Positions 36,160 through 43,690 of a stretch of 64,000 nucleotides of DNA are shown piece by piece. Under the pieces are notes generated by a model. It did no database searches and was not told the DNA's origin. It worked only from the letters and a program-made list of their open reading frames with translations. The stretch's first letter is position 1. Every line of letters begins with the position of its first letter. The DNA is from Onstottus_B arcticum (GTDB lineage Bacteria > Acidobacteriota > Blastocatellia > UBA7656). The position numbers were made by a program, and so were the translations under genes. The DNA is taken from positions 51,274-115,273 of the forward strand of contig JBBPIE010000022.1 of NCBI GenBank assembly GCA_038040485.1, given 5' to 3'.

Positions 36160-36193
36160 CGCCGACTATAGTCGGCGCCTCTGGGGTTGTCAA
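36160..36193 (-). promoter_or_regulatory. hslVU promoter with palindrome over the -10 box
   Basis: On the minus strand TTGACA (36193-36188), a 17-base gap and TATAGT (36170-36165) form a near-consensus sigma-70 promoter. A perfect 18-base palindrome, CGCCGACTATAGTCGGCG (36160-36177), is centred on the -10 box. Predicted transcription starts near 36158, about 30 bases before the chosen hslV start. No Shine-Dalgarno is seen. Confidence 0.75.
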
Positions 36194-36268
36194 GAAATGG
36201 CCTCTCGAAGCTTGCCCTCAGCCGCGGTGACCACTCACACGCGTCGCTCGCTAAAGTTAGCGTCTCCG

Positions 36269-37834
36269 TCAAAGGGAAATCGCTTCCAGCAAGCAGAACC
36301 TGGTCCTGTCATCGACGCCCAGTTGGCGCAGCTCAATTTGATAATCGCCGTTCTTTGGCTGAGCCACGGTTGACCTGGCGGTGAGCAGGTCAGTGAGTTG
36401 CAGCGGACCAACCGCGCCTAAAACGCGAGCGATCGCTGTGACATTAAGCGGCGTGGAATTGAACCTGTGCCATGCGTCAGCGACCTGACCCACGTAAGCG
36501 ACAACCCGCCTTCCGTCATTTCTCATGAAGGCGATCACACCAAATACCTCGGCATTGAAATTCTCGAAGTCGCCGTTGCGAAAAGTGGGCTCGGCGGTGA
36601 CTTGAAGAAGCTGCTCATAGGCTGCTCGGAGCTGTTGGTCCGGCGGCTCATTAGTTAAGGGCTTCACGCGTTGCACCGGGAGCTTCTCGTGTTTGCCTTC
36701 CGTCTGGCCTTCGTGAATTAAGGCTGAACCGGGCAGGGCGAGAATTAAAGCCGCCGACGCCAGATTGGAAGCGATGCTGAAGACCGACGCCGCGCGCGGC
36801 TCATCGTGGTTCTCAATGAAGCAAAGCGACGCTTGGACCGTTCGGAGGTCGAGAGAGAGCCGCTGGGCAACGCGGCCGGCGTCTCGAGCTACGAGACCGT
36901 CATACAACGTCTTTTCGTAGGTCAGGTCGAACCCTAGATCGCGCAGCTTCTGTTCTTTGTCCCAGTAAGCTTCTGCGATGAACTTGAAATCCGGCCTCTC
37001 GGCTTTGACCGCCGCGATCGCCTCACCCCAAAACTCCGCCGGCATCCTGTCGGCGAACTCTTCATCTGACGCAAACGGATACCACTGCTGTCTGATGTAG
37101 TCTCTCAACACGAGCATAGCCATATCGCAGCGGACGCCGTCGGTGAATCGGCTGATCCACTTTAGCTCTTCGATCATTTGCGACCGAAGCCCTTTGCTGG
37201 TGTAGTCGAGCTGAGAGGTGTCGTGCCAGGGTGGAAAATAGGGATCACGGCCGAATGCGATCACTTCACCTGATTTGTGCAGAAAGTAGTCGCTTGTTGC
37301 TTGTTTCCGGACGCGTGCATCACTTCGGATAAAGAACTCCGGGTGCTTGTCGATCCAAGGCGAGTCCAGGGCCATGTGATTCGAGACGAAGTCGACGATG
37401 ACCACAAGCCCAGCCTTGTGCGCGCGCTGGACGAGAGATTGAAAGCCCCGCTTCCCGCCTAACTCGCGACTGAACTTATAGACAGGGACAGCATACGGCG
37501 AACCCTCAAAATCACCCGAGACCAGCTTTGAGATGCTCCGAGCGCCCTCGCTGATCTGCCAGACGCCCATCAGCCAGAGCGCGTCAAAACCAAGCTCCGC
37601 AAGGTGAACCAGGTCGGATTCGGTGATGTCTTTGAAGGTGCGGCCCTGGAGACGGGTGTTTATTTCGTATATTCGCAAGCTTGATCCTCGACTCGCGAGT
37701 CCGACGGCGATCCATTTCGCCCTTGAAGACGCCTCGGCGGACTCTATTGAAACCACCTTCCAGGAATAAGTGTGAATGCTTGTACTATTTAAGGTCGGAA
37801 CTTTGGGAAACATCCCCGGCGTATCCCTTTGCAT
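36269..37834 (-). CDS. GH13 alpha-amylase family glycoside hydrolase
   Basis: The 521-residue protein has no signal peptide and should act on glycogen, maltodextrin or trehalose-like substrates in the cytoplasm. The four GH13 regions are DFVSNHMAL, GVRCDMAML (nucleophile Asp), FIAEAYWD (acid/base Glu) and FIENHDEPR (third Asp). All catalytic residues are in place. The start ATG and the opening IYEINTRLQGRTFKDIT region are usual for the subgroup. The barrel is followed by a C-terminal beta domain. The exact specificity is not assignable. It is divergent from rpoD, 163 bases apart. Confidence 0.92.
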   Translation of the reverse strand: MQRDTPGMFPKVPTLNSTSIHTYSWKVVSIESAEASSRAKWIAVGLASRGSSLRIYEINTRLQGRTFKDITESDLVHLAELGFDALWLMGVWQISEGARSISKLVSGDFEGSPYAVPVYKFSRELGGKRGFQSLVQRAHKAGLVVIVDFVSNHMALDSPWIDKHPEFFIRSDARVRKQATSDYFLHKSGEVIAFGRDPYFPPWHDTSQLDYTSKGLRSQMIEELKWISRFTDGVRCDMAMLVLRDYIRQQWYPFASDEEFADRMPAEFWGEAIAAVKAERPDFKFIAEAYWDKEQKLRDLGFDLTYEKTLYDGLVARDAGRVAQRLSLDLRTVQASLCFIENHDEPRAASVFSIASNLASAALILALPGSALIHEGQTEGKHEKLPVQRVKPLTNEPPDQQLRAAYEQLLQVTAEPTFRNGDFENFNAEVFGVIAFMRNDGRRVVAYVGQVADAWHRFNSTPLNVTAIARVLGAVGPLQLTDLLTARSTVAQPKNGDYQIELRQLGVDDRTRFCLLEAISL

Positions 37835-37997
37835 CTAGATACTTCGCGCTTTTTCCTGTATTATGTGAAGTTAAAGCCTAATGCTATGAGATTGCAGTCG
37901 TGGGTGTCAATTCATGCGGGCGCTTAGGATGTAACGAGCGCGGTTGTAGAGACGTCTTCACAAAGAGGAACCGACAACGCGGATCGCGAAAGGCGGA

Positions 37998-39650
37998 ATG
38001 AAGAGCAGGATGGACAAGGACATTCTAATCACCTCGCCCGACGAGGCGCAGGAGGATTTCGGCCCGGCTGGTGGCATAGAGCGCATTGTCGCCGAGATAG
38101 ACGAGGACGAATCCGGATCATTGTGGGAGTCGGTTGTTGTAGAAGAAGAAGAAACCCCCGAAACCCCGGAAGAGCCTGCCGACGAAGTCGATGTAGACCT
38201 GGAACCCGGCAAGGACGAATCGCTCGATCCAATGCGGTTGTACCTCCGCGAGATGAGTTCGGTGCCTCTACTGACTCGCGAGGACGAGATTCGCATAGCC
38301 AAGCGAATCGAGCGCGGGAATAAGCGGATCTACAAGGCGCTCTCCCGGTCGTTCATAACGATCGAGGAGATAGACGACCTCTACAATCAGCTAATCGAAG
38401 GCGAGATCAACCCGCAGGACATCGTGGATGTAGCTACGGATCCCGAAGCGCAGGAGGCGCTGGAAGAGCAGCGCGAGGAGATCCGCCAGCACGTAACTGC
38501 TGAGTTCGAGGAGATCGTAAAGGCTCACGACAAGATCGTGAAGCTCTCCGGCAAGATCGACGTTGAGCCGAAGACCTCGAAGAAGCTCAAGCGGTATCGC
38601 CGCCAGTACGCTCATCAGTTGATTGAGATGTCCAAGCGGGTGCGGGCGTTCACGTTCAGCGCAGAGATGCGTCGGCGATTCATGGAAGCGATTGCAGTCG
38701 TGGTCAAGCAGATTCGGACAACCGAATCCGAGCTTCACAAGGTTGAGCGCGCGCTCGAATCGAAGCGAAAAAAGGACGTAAACGAGCTCAAGCGACAGCA
38801 GCGCGCGCTGCGTAAGACCATTCGCGAGATCGAGCGCCGATACGCGGCTTCTGCCGTTGACATAAAGCGGACACAGCAGACAATCATCGCCGCCGAAGCC
38901 GAGGTCGAACAGGCTAAACGCGAGATGATTGAAGCAAATCTGCGGCTTGTCATATCGATCGCCAAGAACTACATCAACCGAGGTCTGCACTTCCTTGACC
39001 TTATTCAGGAAGGGAACATCGGGTTGATGCGAGCGGTCGAGAAGTTCGATTGGCGGCGCGGCTACAAGTTTTCGACTTACGCGACGTGGTGGATTCGCCA
39101 GGCGGTTACTCGCGCGATCGCCGACCAGGGCCGCACAATCCGAGTGCCGGTTCACATGGTCGAAGTTATCAACAAGATTCTTCGCACTCAGCGATTGATG
39201 GTGCAGGAGCTCGGCCGCGAACCGACTCATGAAGAGCTTGCCCGGCGAGTCGACATGCCGGCGTGGAAGGTGCGAAAGGCATTGAAGATCGCGCAGCAAC
39301 CGATCTCGCTCGAGACGCCGATCGGCGATGACGGCGAGACCACTATCGCCAGCTTCATCGAAGACCGGCGGTCGGCTAATCCTGCCGAGACGGCGATAAC
39401 CAACAACCTTCGGGAGCTGACCGAGGATGTACTGTCTACCCTTACGCCTCGCGAAAAGGAAATCATCAAGATGCGGTTTGGGCTCGACCAGTCCGGTGAA
39501 GAACGGACCCTCGAAGAAGTCGGCAAGCACTTCAACGTGACCCGCGAGCGCATACGGCAGATCGAAGCGAAGGCACTGGCAAAGCTGCGCCATCCGTCTC
39601 GCTCGCGAAGGCTGCGAGCGTTTCTCGACGGAACGGCGATCGCGTCCTAG
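37998..39650 (+). CDS. rpoD: RNA polymerase primary sigma factor RpoD
   Basis: The 550-residue sigma-70 is the housekeeping type. Region 1.1 is short and acidic (residues 1-75). Region 1.2 is DPMRLYLREMSSVPLLTREDEIRIAKRIERG. A nonconserved insert of about 200 residues separates 1.2 from 2 and is rich in charged helices (LHKVERALESKRKKDVNEL). Region 2 carries NLRLVISIAKNYINRGLHFLDLIQEGNIGL and KFSTYATWWIRQAVTRAIADQ. Region 4 has EERTLEEVGKHFNVTRERIRQIEAKALAKLRHP. An alternative ATG is at 38010. A strong terminator follows. It reads the sigma-70 promoters listed elsewhere. Confidence 0.97.
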   Translation: MKSRMDKDILITSPDEAQEDFGPAGGIERIVAEIDEDESGSLWESVVVEEEETPETPEEPADEVDVDLEPGKDESLDPMRLYLREMSSVPLLTREDEIRIAKRIERGNKRIYKALSRSFITIEEIDDLYNQLIEGEINPQDIVDVATDPEAQEALEEQREEIRQHVTAEFEEIVKAHDKIVKLSGKIDVEPKTSKKLKRYRRQYAHQLIEMSKRVRAFTFSAEMRRRFMEAIAVVVKQIRTTESELHKVERALESKRKKDVNELKRQQRALRKTIREIERRYAASAVDIKRTQQTIIAAEAEVEQAKREMIEANLRLVISIAKNYINRGLHFLDLIQEGNIGLMRAVEKFDWRRGYKFSTYATWWIRQAVTRAIADQGRTIRVPVHMVEVINKILRTQRLMVQELGREPTHEELARRVDMPAWKVRKALKIAQQPISLETPIGDDGETTIASFIEDRRSANPAETAITNNLRELTEDVLSTLTPREKEIIKMRFGLDQSGEERTLEEVGKHFNVTRERIRQIEAKALAKLRHPSRSRRLRAFLDGTAIAS

Positions 39651-39679
39651 CGCTGATAGAAAACCAATCGAATAGATCA

Positions 39680-39703
39680 AAGGGCCGCTTGTCGGCCCTT
39701 TTT
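39680..39703 (+). terminator. Intrinsic terminator of rpoD
   Basis: AAGGGCCG and CGGCCCTT are perfect arms with loop CTTGT, followed by TTT. It lies 30 bases after the rpoD stop. Confidence 0.85.
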
Positions 39704-39720
39704 CAGTGAGGACCATCGCC

Positions 39721-40659
39721 TCACGCCTTCTGTCTCACTCGCTCCAGGGCAGCCTTGATAGCGCGCAGACTGCGAACTGGCGTATCGGTCGGAACCGAGC
39801 AGCCGGGAGCGACGATCAAACCGTACGTTCCGACTTCTGTGAGCGAGTGCTCGACCTGGTTTTCTATCTCTGTCGCCGACAAGTGCGCTGTCGTAGTTTC
39901 GTCAATTCCTCCGAGAACCGTCTTCCCCGATCGTTCGCGACCTTCACGTAGCGATGGCACGGTAGCGCAGTGCGACCAATTCATCGCCGCCACCGGATAG
40001 TCGATCAGAGCGTCGAAATGGATTCGCCTGCCGTGAATGTGAAGCACGTTGAACGGCGCCTCTCGCACCGCTTCGAGCACCTTGAGATCGAACGGTCTGC
40101 CCCAGACCGCATACTCTTCGGCGGCCATCACGTCGTCGGTCGCAGCGCCTAATGACAGAAAAATCCCTGCCGCACCGTTGGCAACGGCTTCTTTTGCATA
40201 CGCCGCGAGCGATTCCGCTATTGCGTCCAAGACGCCGAGCAACGCTTCGGGATGACGCGACCGCGCCTCATCAAGCTGGCCGGTCCGCGTAAGCCGGCGC
40301 GCGGTTATCCACGGGCTGAAGATCGTCTCGATGAACAGGGCTTCCTTGCCAATCGCATCGCGAATGAGCGACAACGCTTCGAGCTGTTCCTTCCAGCACT
40401 CGTGACTTCCCGCGACCGGCTCGATGTGTTTCCAATCTTCTTCGGTTTCTAACGCGTCCAGACCGCGCGGCAGCGGATACGGATAGTCGTTCATGACCTT
40501 TAGGAAATCCAAGTCGTAAGCGCGGTAGAAATCTATCTCAGCCTCGGCGTGTTTGCGGCCTCCCATATGCTGAAGTCCGAAGTGGTACCAGAAGCTGAAT
40601 GGCGGCCGGTCGACCTCTTCTCCCCCAAGCGCGCGAGTGACGCGTTCGATCTTGTTCAA
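39721..40659 (-). CDS. Uroporphyrinogen decarboxylase-like (UroD family) protein
   Basis: The 312-residue protein has the UroD/MtaA-like TIM barrel. Its N-terminus MNKIERVTRALGGEEVDRPPFSFWYHF is typical of family members other than true HemE. The middle has IETIFSPWITARRL and ANGAAGIFLSLGAA, and the last part FNVLHIHGRR, TVLGGIDETTTAHLS and LIVAPGCSVPTDTPVRSLRAI. The HGR and APGC/D motifs resemble corrinoid- or CoM-type methyltransferase relatives as much as HemE, so decarboxylase activity is uncertain. The start is TTG with a strong AGGAGG box. It converges with rpoD. Confidence 0.8.
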   Translation of the reverse strand: MNKIERVTRALGGEEVDRPPFSFWYHFGLQHMGGRKHAEAEIDFYRAYDLDFLKVMNDYPYPLPRGLDALETEEDWKHIEPVAGSHECWKEQLEALSLIRDAIGKEALFIETIFSPWITARRLTRTGQLDEARSRHPEALLGVLDAIAESLAAYAKEAVANGAAGIFLSLGAATDDVMAAEEYAVWGRPFDLKVLEAVREAPFNVLHIHGRRIHFDALIDYPVAAMNWSHCATVPSLREGRERSGKTVLGGIDETTTAHLSATEIENQVEHSLTEVGTYGLIVAPGCSVPTDTPVRSLRAIKAALERVRQKA

Positions 40660-40775
40660 AGCAACCTCCTAAGTACCGTAAGAATCAACGGCAGTCTATT
40701 GCGAAGGCCGCGCCGCAAGCAAATCGGGTCACTCGCGGCTAAGGATTTCTCCGCAAGCACTGTTTGCGGCCTAGG

Positions 40776-40805
40776 TTGACAGTGCTTGAAGCGCTCTGCT
40801 AGTTT
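40776..40805 (+). promoter_or_regulatory. Promoter of tRNA-Val
   Basis: A perfect TTGACA (40776-40781), an 18-base gap and TAGTTT (40800-40805) with an extended TGC just before it. Transcription would start near 40812, 11 bases before the tRNA. It may also serve the infC operon downstream. Confidence 0.7.
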
Positions 40806-40822
40806 TGAGGCTTGAATTTTGG

Positions 40823-40897
<75 letters not shown>

Positions 40898-40907
40898 TCG
40901 CACCATC

Positions 40908-40931
40908 GGCTCTCGGCCGTTTAAGAGAGTC
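40908..40931 (+). terminator. Hairpin after tRNA-Val
   Basis: GGCTCTC (40908-40914) can pair with GAGAGTC (40925-40931), one pair being G-U, around a 10-base loop. It lies 10 bases after the tRNA. There is no good T tract, so it may be a processing hairpin or a weak terminator. Confidence 0.35.
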
Positions 40932-40944
40932 GAGAATCGTTATT

Positions 40945-41156
40945 TTACGTCAAGCTCGACAAGACCTTCGACGAGAGAAGAAGAGCGGTTCTAATCAACC
41001 GCCCGATACCGAAGGCGCTGACGTAAGATCCGACCAGAGTGGTAGAACGTTAACTCTGACTGTAGTTAGTACCAGCGGCTGGCCAATGCTGTCGCGCGTG
41101 GCTGAACCTATCGTCTCCTCGGGAGACTCGCTGGGTCAGCCGCACCGATTGGCCGG
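40945..41156 (+). ncRNA. Candidate structured leader RNA of the infC-rpmI-rplT operon
   Basis: Two folded blocks fit the RNA. Block 1: TTACGTCA (40945-40952) pairs perfectly with TGACGTAA (41019-41026), enclosing a CTCG/CGAG hairpin and GCGGTT-CTAATC-AACCGC (40985-41002). Block 2: CTGGCCAAT (41079-41087) pairs with ATTGGCCGG (41148-41156), inside which GCGTGGCTGA (41096-41105) pairs with TCAGCCGCAC (41136-41145) and GTCTCC with GGAGAC (41113-41127). The last stem ends 7 bases before the infC ribosome site. In other bacteria, L20 or IF3 itself controls this operon through leader RNA; this one matches no model I can recall base for base. Confidence 0.55.
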
Positions 41157-41179
41157 ACACGCCGGTGAGGAGGCTCAAC

Positions 41180-41734
41180 ATTAGCAGCTTTCAGCGAAGA
41201 GGCTTTCGAGACAGGCGGGATCGCGTTCCGTCCGTGCGAGTCAACGAGCGTATTCGAGTCCGTGAGATTCGCGTCATCGACGACGAAGGCACGCAGCTTG
41301 GAATAATGACTCCGCAGCAAGCAATCGAGATCGCTCGCGGCAAGGGCTTGGATCTCGTCGAGATCGCGCCGCAAGCTCAACCGCCGGTTTGCCGCATCAT
41401 CAACTTCGGCAAATGGCAGTACGAGCAGAAGAAAAAACAGAAAGAGGCGAAGCACAAGCAGACGTTCATCACAGTCAAGGAGATCAAGTTTCGTCCGGGC
41501 ACCGACGAGCACGACTATGAGTTCAAGAAGAACAACGCGGTGCGGATACTTCACGACGGCGACAAGGTGAAAGCGACGGTTCACTTTCGAGGACGAGAGA
41601 TCACGCATAAAGAACTCGGACTCACGTTGCTGCAGCGGCTCGAGCTTGACCTTGCCGAAGCGGGAGTGGTTGAGGTCAGACCGAAACTCGAAGGGATGAA
41701 CATGTTCATCATGCTGTCGCCGAAGAAGAAGTAG
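41180..41734 (+). CDS. infC: Translation initiation factor IF-3, AUU start
   Basis: IF-3 keeps the 30S subunit free and proofreads start codons. The 184-residue product has the family blocks RVNERIRVREIRVID, LDLVEIAPQAQPPVCRIINFGKW, EIKFRPGTDEHDYEFK and GDKVKATVHFRGREI, ending in LEGMNMFIMLSPKKK. No ATG or well-placed GTG opens the frame. The GTG at 41165 overlaps the ribosome site itself. The GAGGAGG box is exactly 6 bases before an ATT at 41180, matching the well-known AUU start by which IF-3 limits its own synthesis. rpmI follows after 26 bases. Confidence 0.93.
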   Translation: MSSFQRRGFRDRRDRVPSVRVNERIRVREIRVIDDEGTQLGIMTPQQAIEIARGKGLDLVEIAPQAQPPVCRIINFGKWQYEQKKKQKEAKHKQTFITVKEIKFRPGTDEHDYEFKKNNAVRILHDGDKVKATVHFRGREITHKELGLTLLQRLELDLAEAGVVEVRPKLEGMNMFIMLSPKKK

Positions 41735-41760
41735 ACTTCATAAATACGCAGGAGGGACTT

Positions 41761-41964
41761 ATGCCAAAACTAAAAACGCACAAGGGTGCGCAGAAGCGAT
41801 TCCGCCTAACGGCAACCGGCAAGGTAAAACGCGGACACGCGTTCGCGCGACACATCTTGACCAAGAAGAGCACCAAACGGAAAAGGCACCTGGACGTCGA
41901 CGCATTAGTCGATGTAGCGGATCAGAAGCCGACAAAGAGAATGCTTCCGTACGGTCGCAAATAG
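41761..41964 (+). CDS. rpmI: 50S ribosomal protein L35
   Basis: The 67-residue basic protein starts MPKLKTHKGAQKRFRLTATGKVKRG, the L35 signature, and carries the conserved HILTKKSTKRKRHL. L35 is placed in the 50S subunit near the peptidyl-tRNA exit of the large subunit. Length is normal. AGGAGGG precedes the ATG. It sits in the usual order infC-rpmI-rplT. Confidence 0.97.
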   Translation: MPKLKTHKGAQKRFRLTATGKVKRGHAFARHILTKKSTKRKRHLDVDALVDVADQKPTKRMLPYGRK

Positions 41965-42055
41965 CTCGCAATCATAAGACATCGGTCAGTGGCCGGTGGT
42001 CAGGTGCTGAGAGCGCAAACCACCAAGGCTCGGCTGCCGACAAAAGGAGGGAATC

Positions 42056-42436
42056 ATGCCTCGCGCAAAACGTGGGAATAAGCGTCTACATAAACGAAAA
42101 GGAATCCTGAAGCTCGCTCGTGGCTACCGCGGCACGAAAAGCAAACTCTATCGTCACGCGAAGGAGCAAGTCGAACGCTCGTTGAACTTCGCATTCACCG
42201 GCCGAAAACTCAAGAAGCGCGATTTTCGCTCGACGTGGATCGTCCGAATCGGCGCCGCCGCGCGCGCCAACGGGCTCAGCTACAGCCAGTTCATGCACGG
42301 CTTGAAGCTTGCCGAGATCACCCTGGACCGCAAGATTCTGGCGGATCTGGCGGTGAACGAGCCGGCCGCGTTCACGGAGATTTCGAGCAAGGCTAAACAA
42401 GCGCTTGAGTCTCATCGAGCGGCGGCCGCAGCGTGA
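42056..42436 (+). CDS. rplT: 50S ribosomal protein L20
   Basis: L20 is needed early in 50S assembly and often represses its own operon by binding the leader. The 126-residue protein begins MPRAKRGNKRLHKRKGILKLARGYRG and has the L20 markers HAKEQVERSLNFAFTGRKLKKRDFRSTWIVRI and GLSYSQFMHGLKLAEI. AGGAGGG precedes the ATG. An inverted repeat lies between this gene and pheS. Confidence 0.97.
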   Translation: MPRAKRGNKRLHKRKGILKLARGYRGTKSKLYRHAKEQVERSLNFAFTGRKLKKRDFRSTWIVRIGAAARANGLSYSQFMHGLKLAEITLDRKILADLAVNEPAAFTEISSKAKQALESHRAAAAA

Positions 42437-42447
42437 ACTTATTGCCA

Positions 42448-42496
42448 TTCAGCGATCAACGCCGGCGGTGGAGACCCCGAGGCGTCAATCGCTGAA
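42448..42496 (+). promoter_or_regulatory. Inverted repeat between rplT and pheS
   Basis: TTCAGCGATCAACGCC (42448-42463) pairs with GGCGTCAATCGCTGAA (42481-42496), 14 of 16 positions, across a 17-base loop. The hairpin ends 21 bases before the pheS ATG. It could act as a weak attenuator or a processing site separating ribosomal and synthetase messages. It has no T tract. Confidence 0.5.
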
Positions 42497-42517
42497 CGCT
42501 GAAGGCCCATCTTCCGT

Positions 42518-43543
42518 ATGGACGAAAAGCTGGCAGAGCTTCGAGAGCGATTCACTCAAGACCTCGCCTCCGTCACGAGCGCCGAAGCTCTCATTGCGCT
42601 TCGTGACAAATACCTCGGCAGAAAGTCCGGTCTGATCGCCGCTGAGAAGAAGCGCGTAGGATCTCTGTCGCCGGACGAACGCGCAAGCTTCGGCCGCGAT
42701 GTGAATGAGCTAAACGCGCTGGTCGAAGCCGGGATTGCAGGGCTCGACGAGCACTTTGCTTCGGAGACCGAGACCCGCGCGCTTGAAAACGAGCACATCG
42801 ACATAACCCTGCCCGGAACTCGACCGCCCCGCGGTCATCTGCACCCGCTGACGCTTGTTCGCCAGCGGCTGGAAGACGTTTTTGTCTCGATGGGCTACTC
42901 GGTCGAGGACGGACCCGAGATTGAGACGAGCTTCTACAACTTCGACGCTCTCAACATTCCGCCCGGTCATCCCGCTCGCGATTCAGCAGACACGTTTTAT
43001 GTCTCGAATGATTTAGCATTGCGTTCGCAGACCTCGACCGTCCAGATTCATGCGATGCAGCGTCAGAAGCCGCCGCTCAGGGTGATCGCGCCGGGACGAG
43101 TCTTTCGCCGCGACACTCCGGACCCGACGCACAACCCGATGTTCTTTCAATTGGAAGGGCTCAACGTCGATCGCAACATCACGCTTGCCGATCTGAAGGG
43201 CACTCTACAGAAGTTCGTCGAGATGATGTATGGCCCGCACCTGCGCACACGGTTTCGCCCGTCGTACTTTCCGTTCACCGAGCCTTCGGCGGAAGTCGAT
43301 TTCAGTTGCTACGTGTGCAACGGATCGGGATGCCGGGTCTGCAAGTTCTCCGGCTGGATCGAGCTGGGCGGAAGCGGGATGGTTCATCCGAACGTGCTCG
43401 AGACCGTGGGAATCGATCCACAAGAGTTCTCAGGCTTTGCGTTTGGGTTGGGCATCGACCGAATGGCTGGACTGATGTACGACATCGACGACATCCGCCT
43501 GTTGTTCGAGAACGACGTACGCTTTCTTGAACAGTTCGGCTGA
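42518..43543 (+). CDS. pheS: Phenylalanyl-tRNA synthetase alpha subunit
   Basis: PheS holds the catalytic class II core that charges tRNA-Phe. The 341-residue protein has the N-terminal coiled-coil (residues 1-90), the motif HLHPLTLVRQRLEDVFVSMGY and the class II motif 2 GRVFRRDTPDPTHNPMFFQLEG. Motif 3 is FGLGIDRMAGLMYDIDDIR. A Cys-rich loop (CYVCNGSGCRVC) near residue 270 resembles the zinc-binding site seen in some bacterial PheS. The start ATG follows the rplT-pheS hairpin. pheT lies 147 bases downstream. Confidence 0.97.
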   Translation: MDEKLAELRERFTQDLASVTSAEALIALRDKYLGRKSGLIAAEKKRVGSLSPDERASFGRDVNELNALVEAGIAGLDEHFASETETRALENEHIDITLPGTRPPRGHLHPLTLVRQRLEDVFVSMGYSVEDGPEIETSFYNFDALNIPPGHPARDSADTFYVSNDLALRSQTSTVQIHAMQRQKPPLRVIAPGRVFRRDTPDPTHNPMFFQLEGLNVDRNITLADLKGTLQKFVEMMYGPHLRTRFRPSYFPFTEPSAEVDFSCYVCNGSGCRVCKFSGWIELGGSGMVHPNVLETVGIDPQEFSGFAFGLGIDRMAGLMYDIDDIRLLFENDVRFLEQFG

Positions 43544-43690
43544 CGGCGCTCGCACCGCCCCAATCAGCTCGTGGCATTTGGACAAGACTGGTCCTCGCCG
43601 TTCGCGCTGGAAGTGCGGGATCTGCGCGAGTGGAGCAATCGCGCTCAACGAGATTGTTGAAGACTCGCGGGTGACAAGGATTCGACTAGT

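Noticed and set aside
38391..39716. Long open frame on the strand opposite rpoD (441 codons)
   Set aside because: It mirrors the third-position GC of rpoD, has no domains, and rpoD is unambiguous. The same holds for the 450-codon frame opposite the acyl-CoA ligase (25704-27056) and several others.
42437..42517. T-box or Phe leader peptide controlling pheS-pheT
   Set aside because: Only 81 bases are available, there is no short Phe-rich frame and no T-box consensus; only a simple hairpin is seen.
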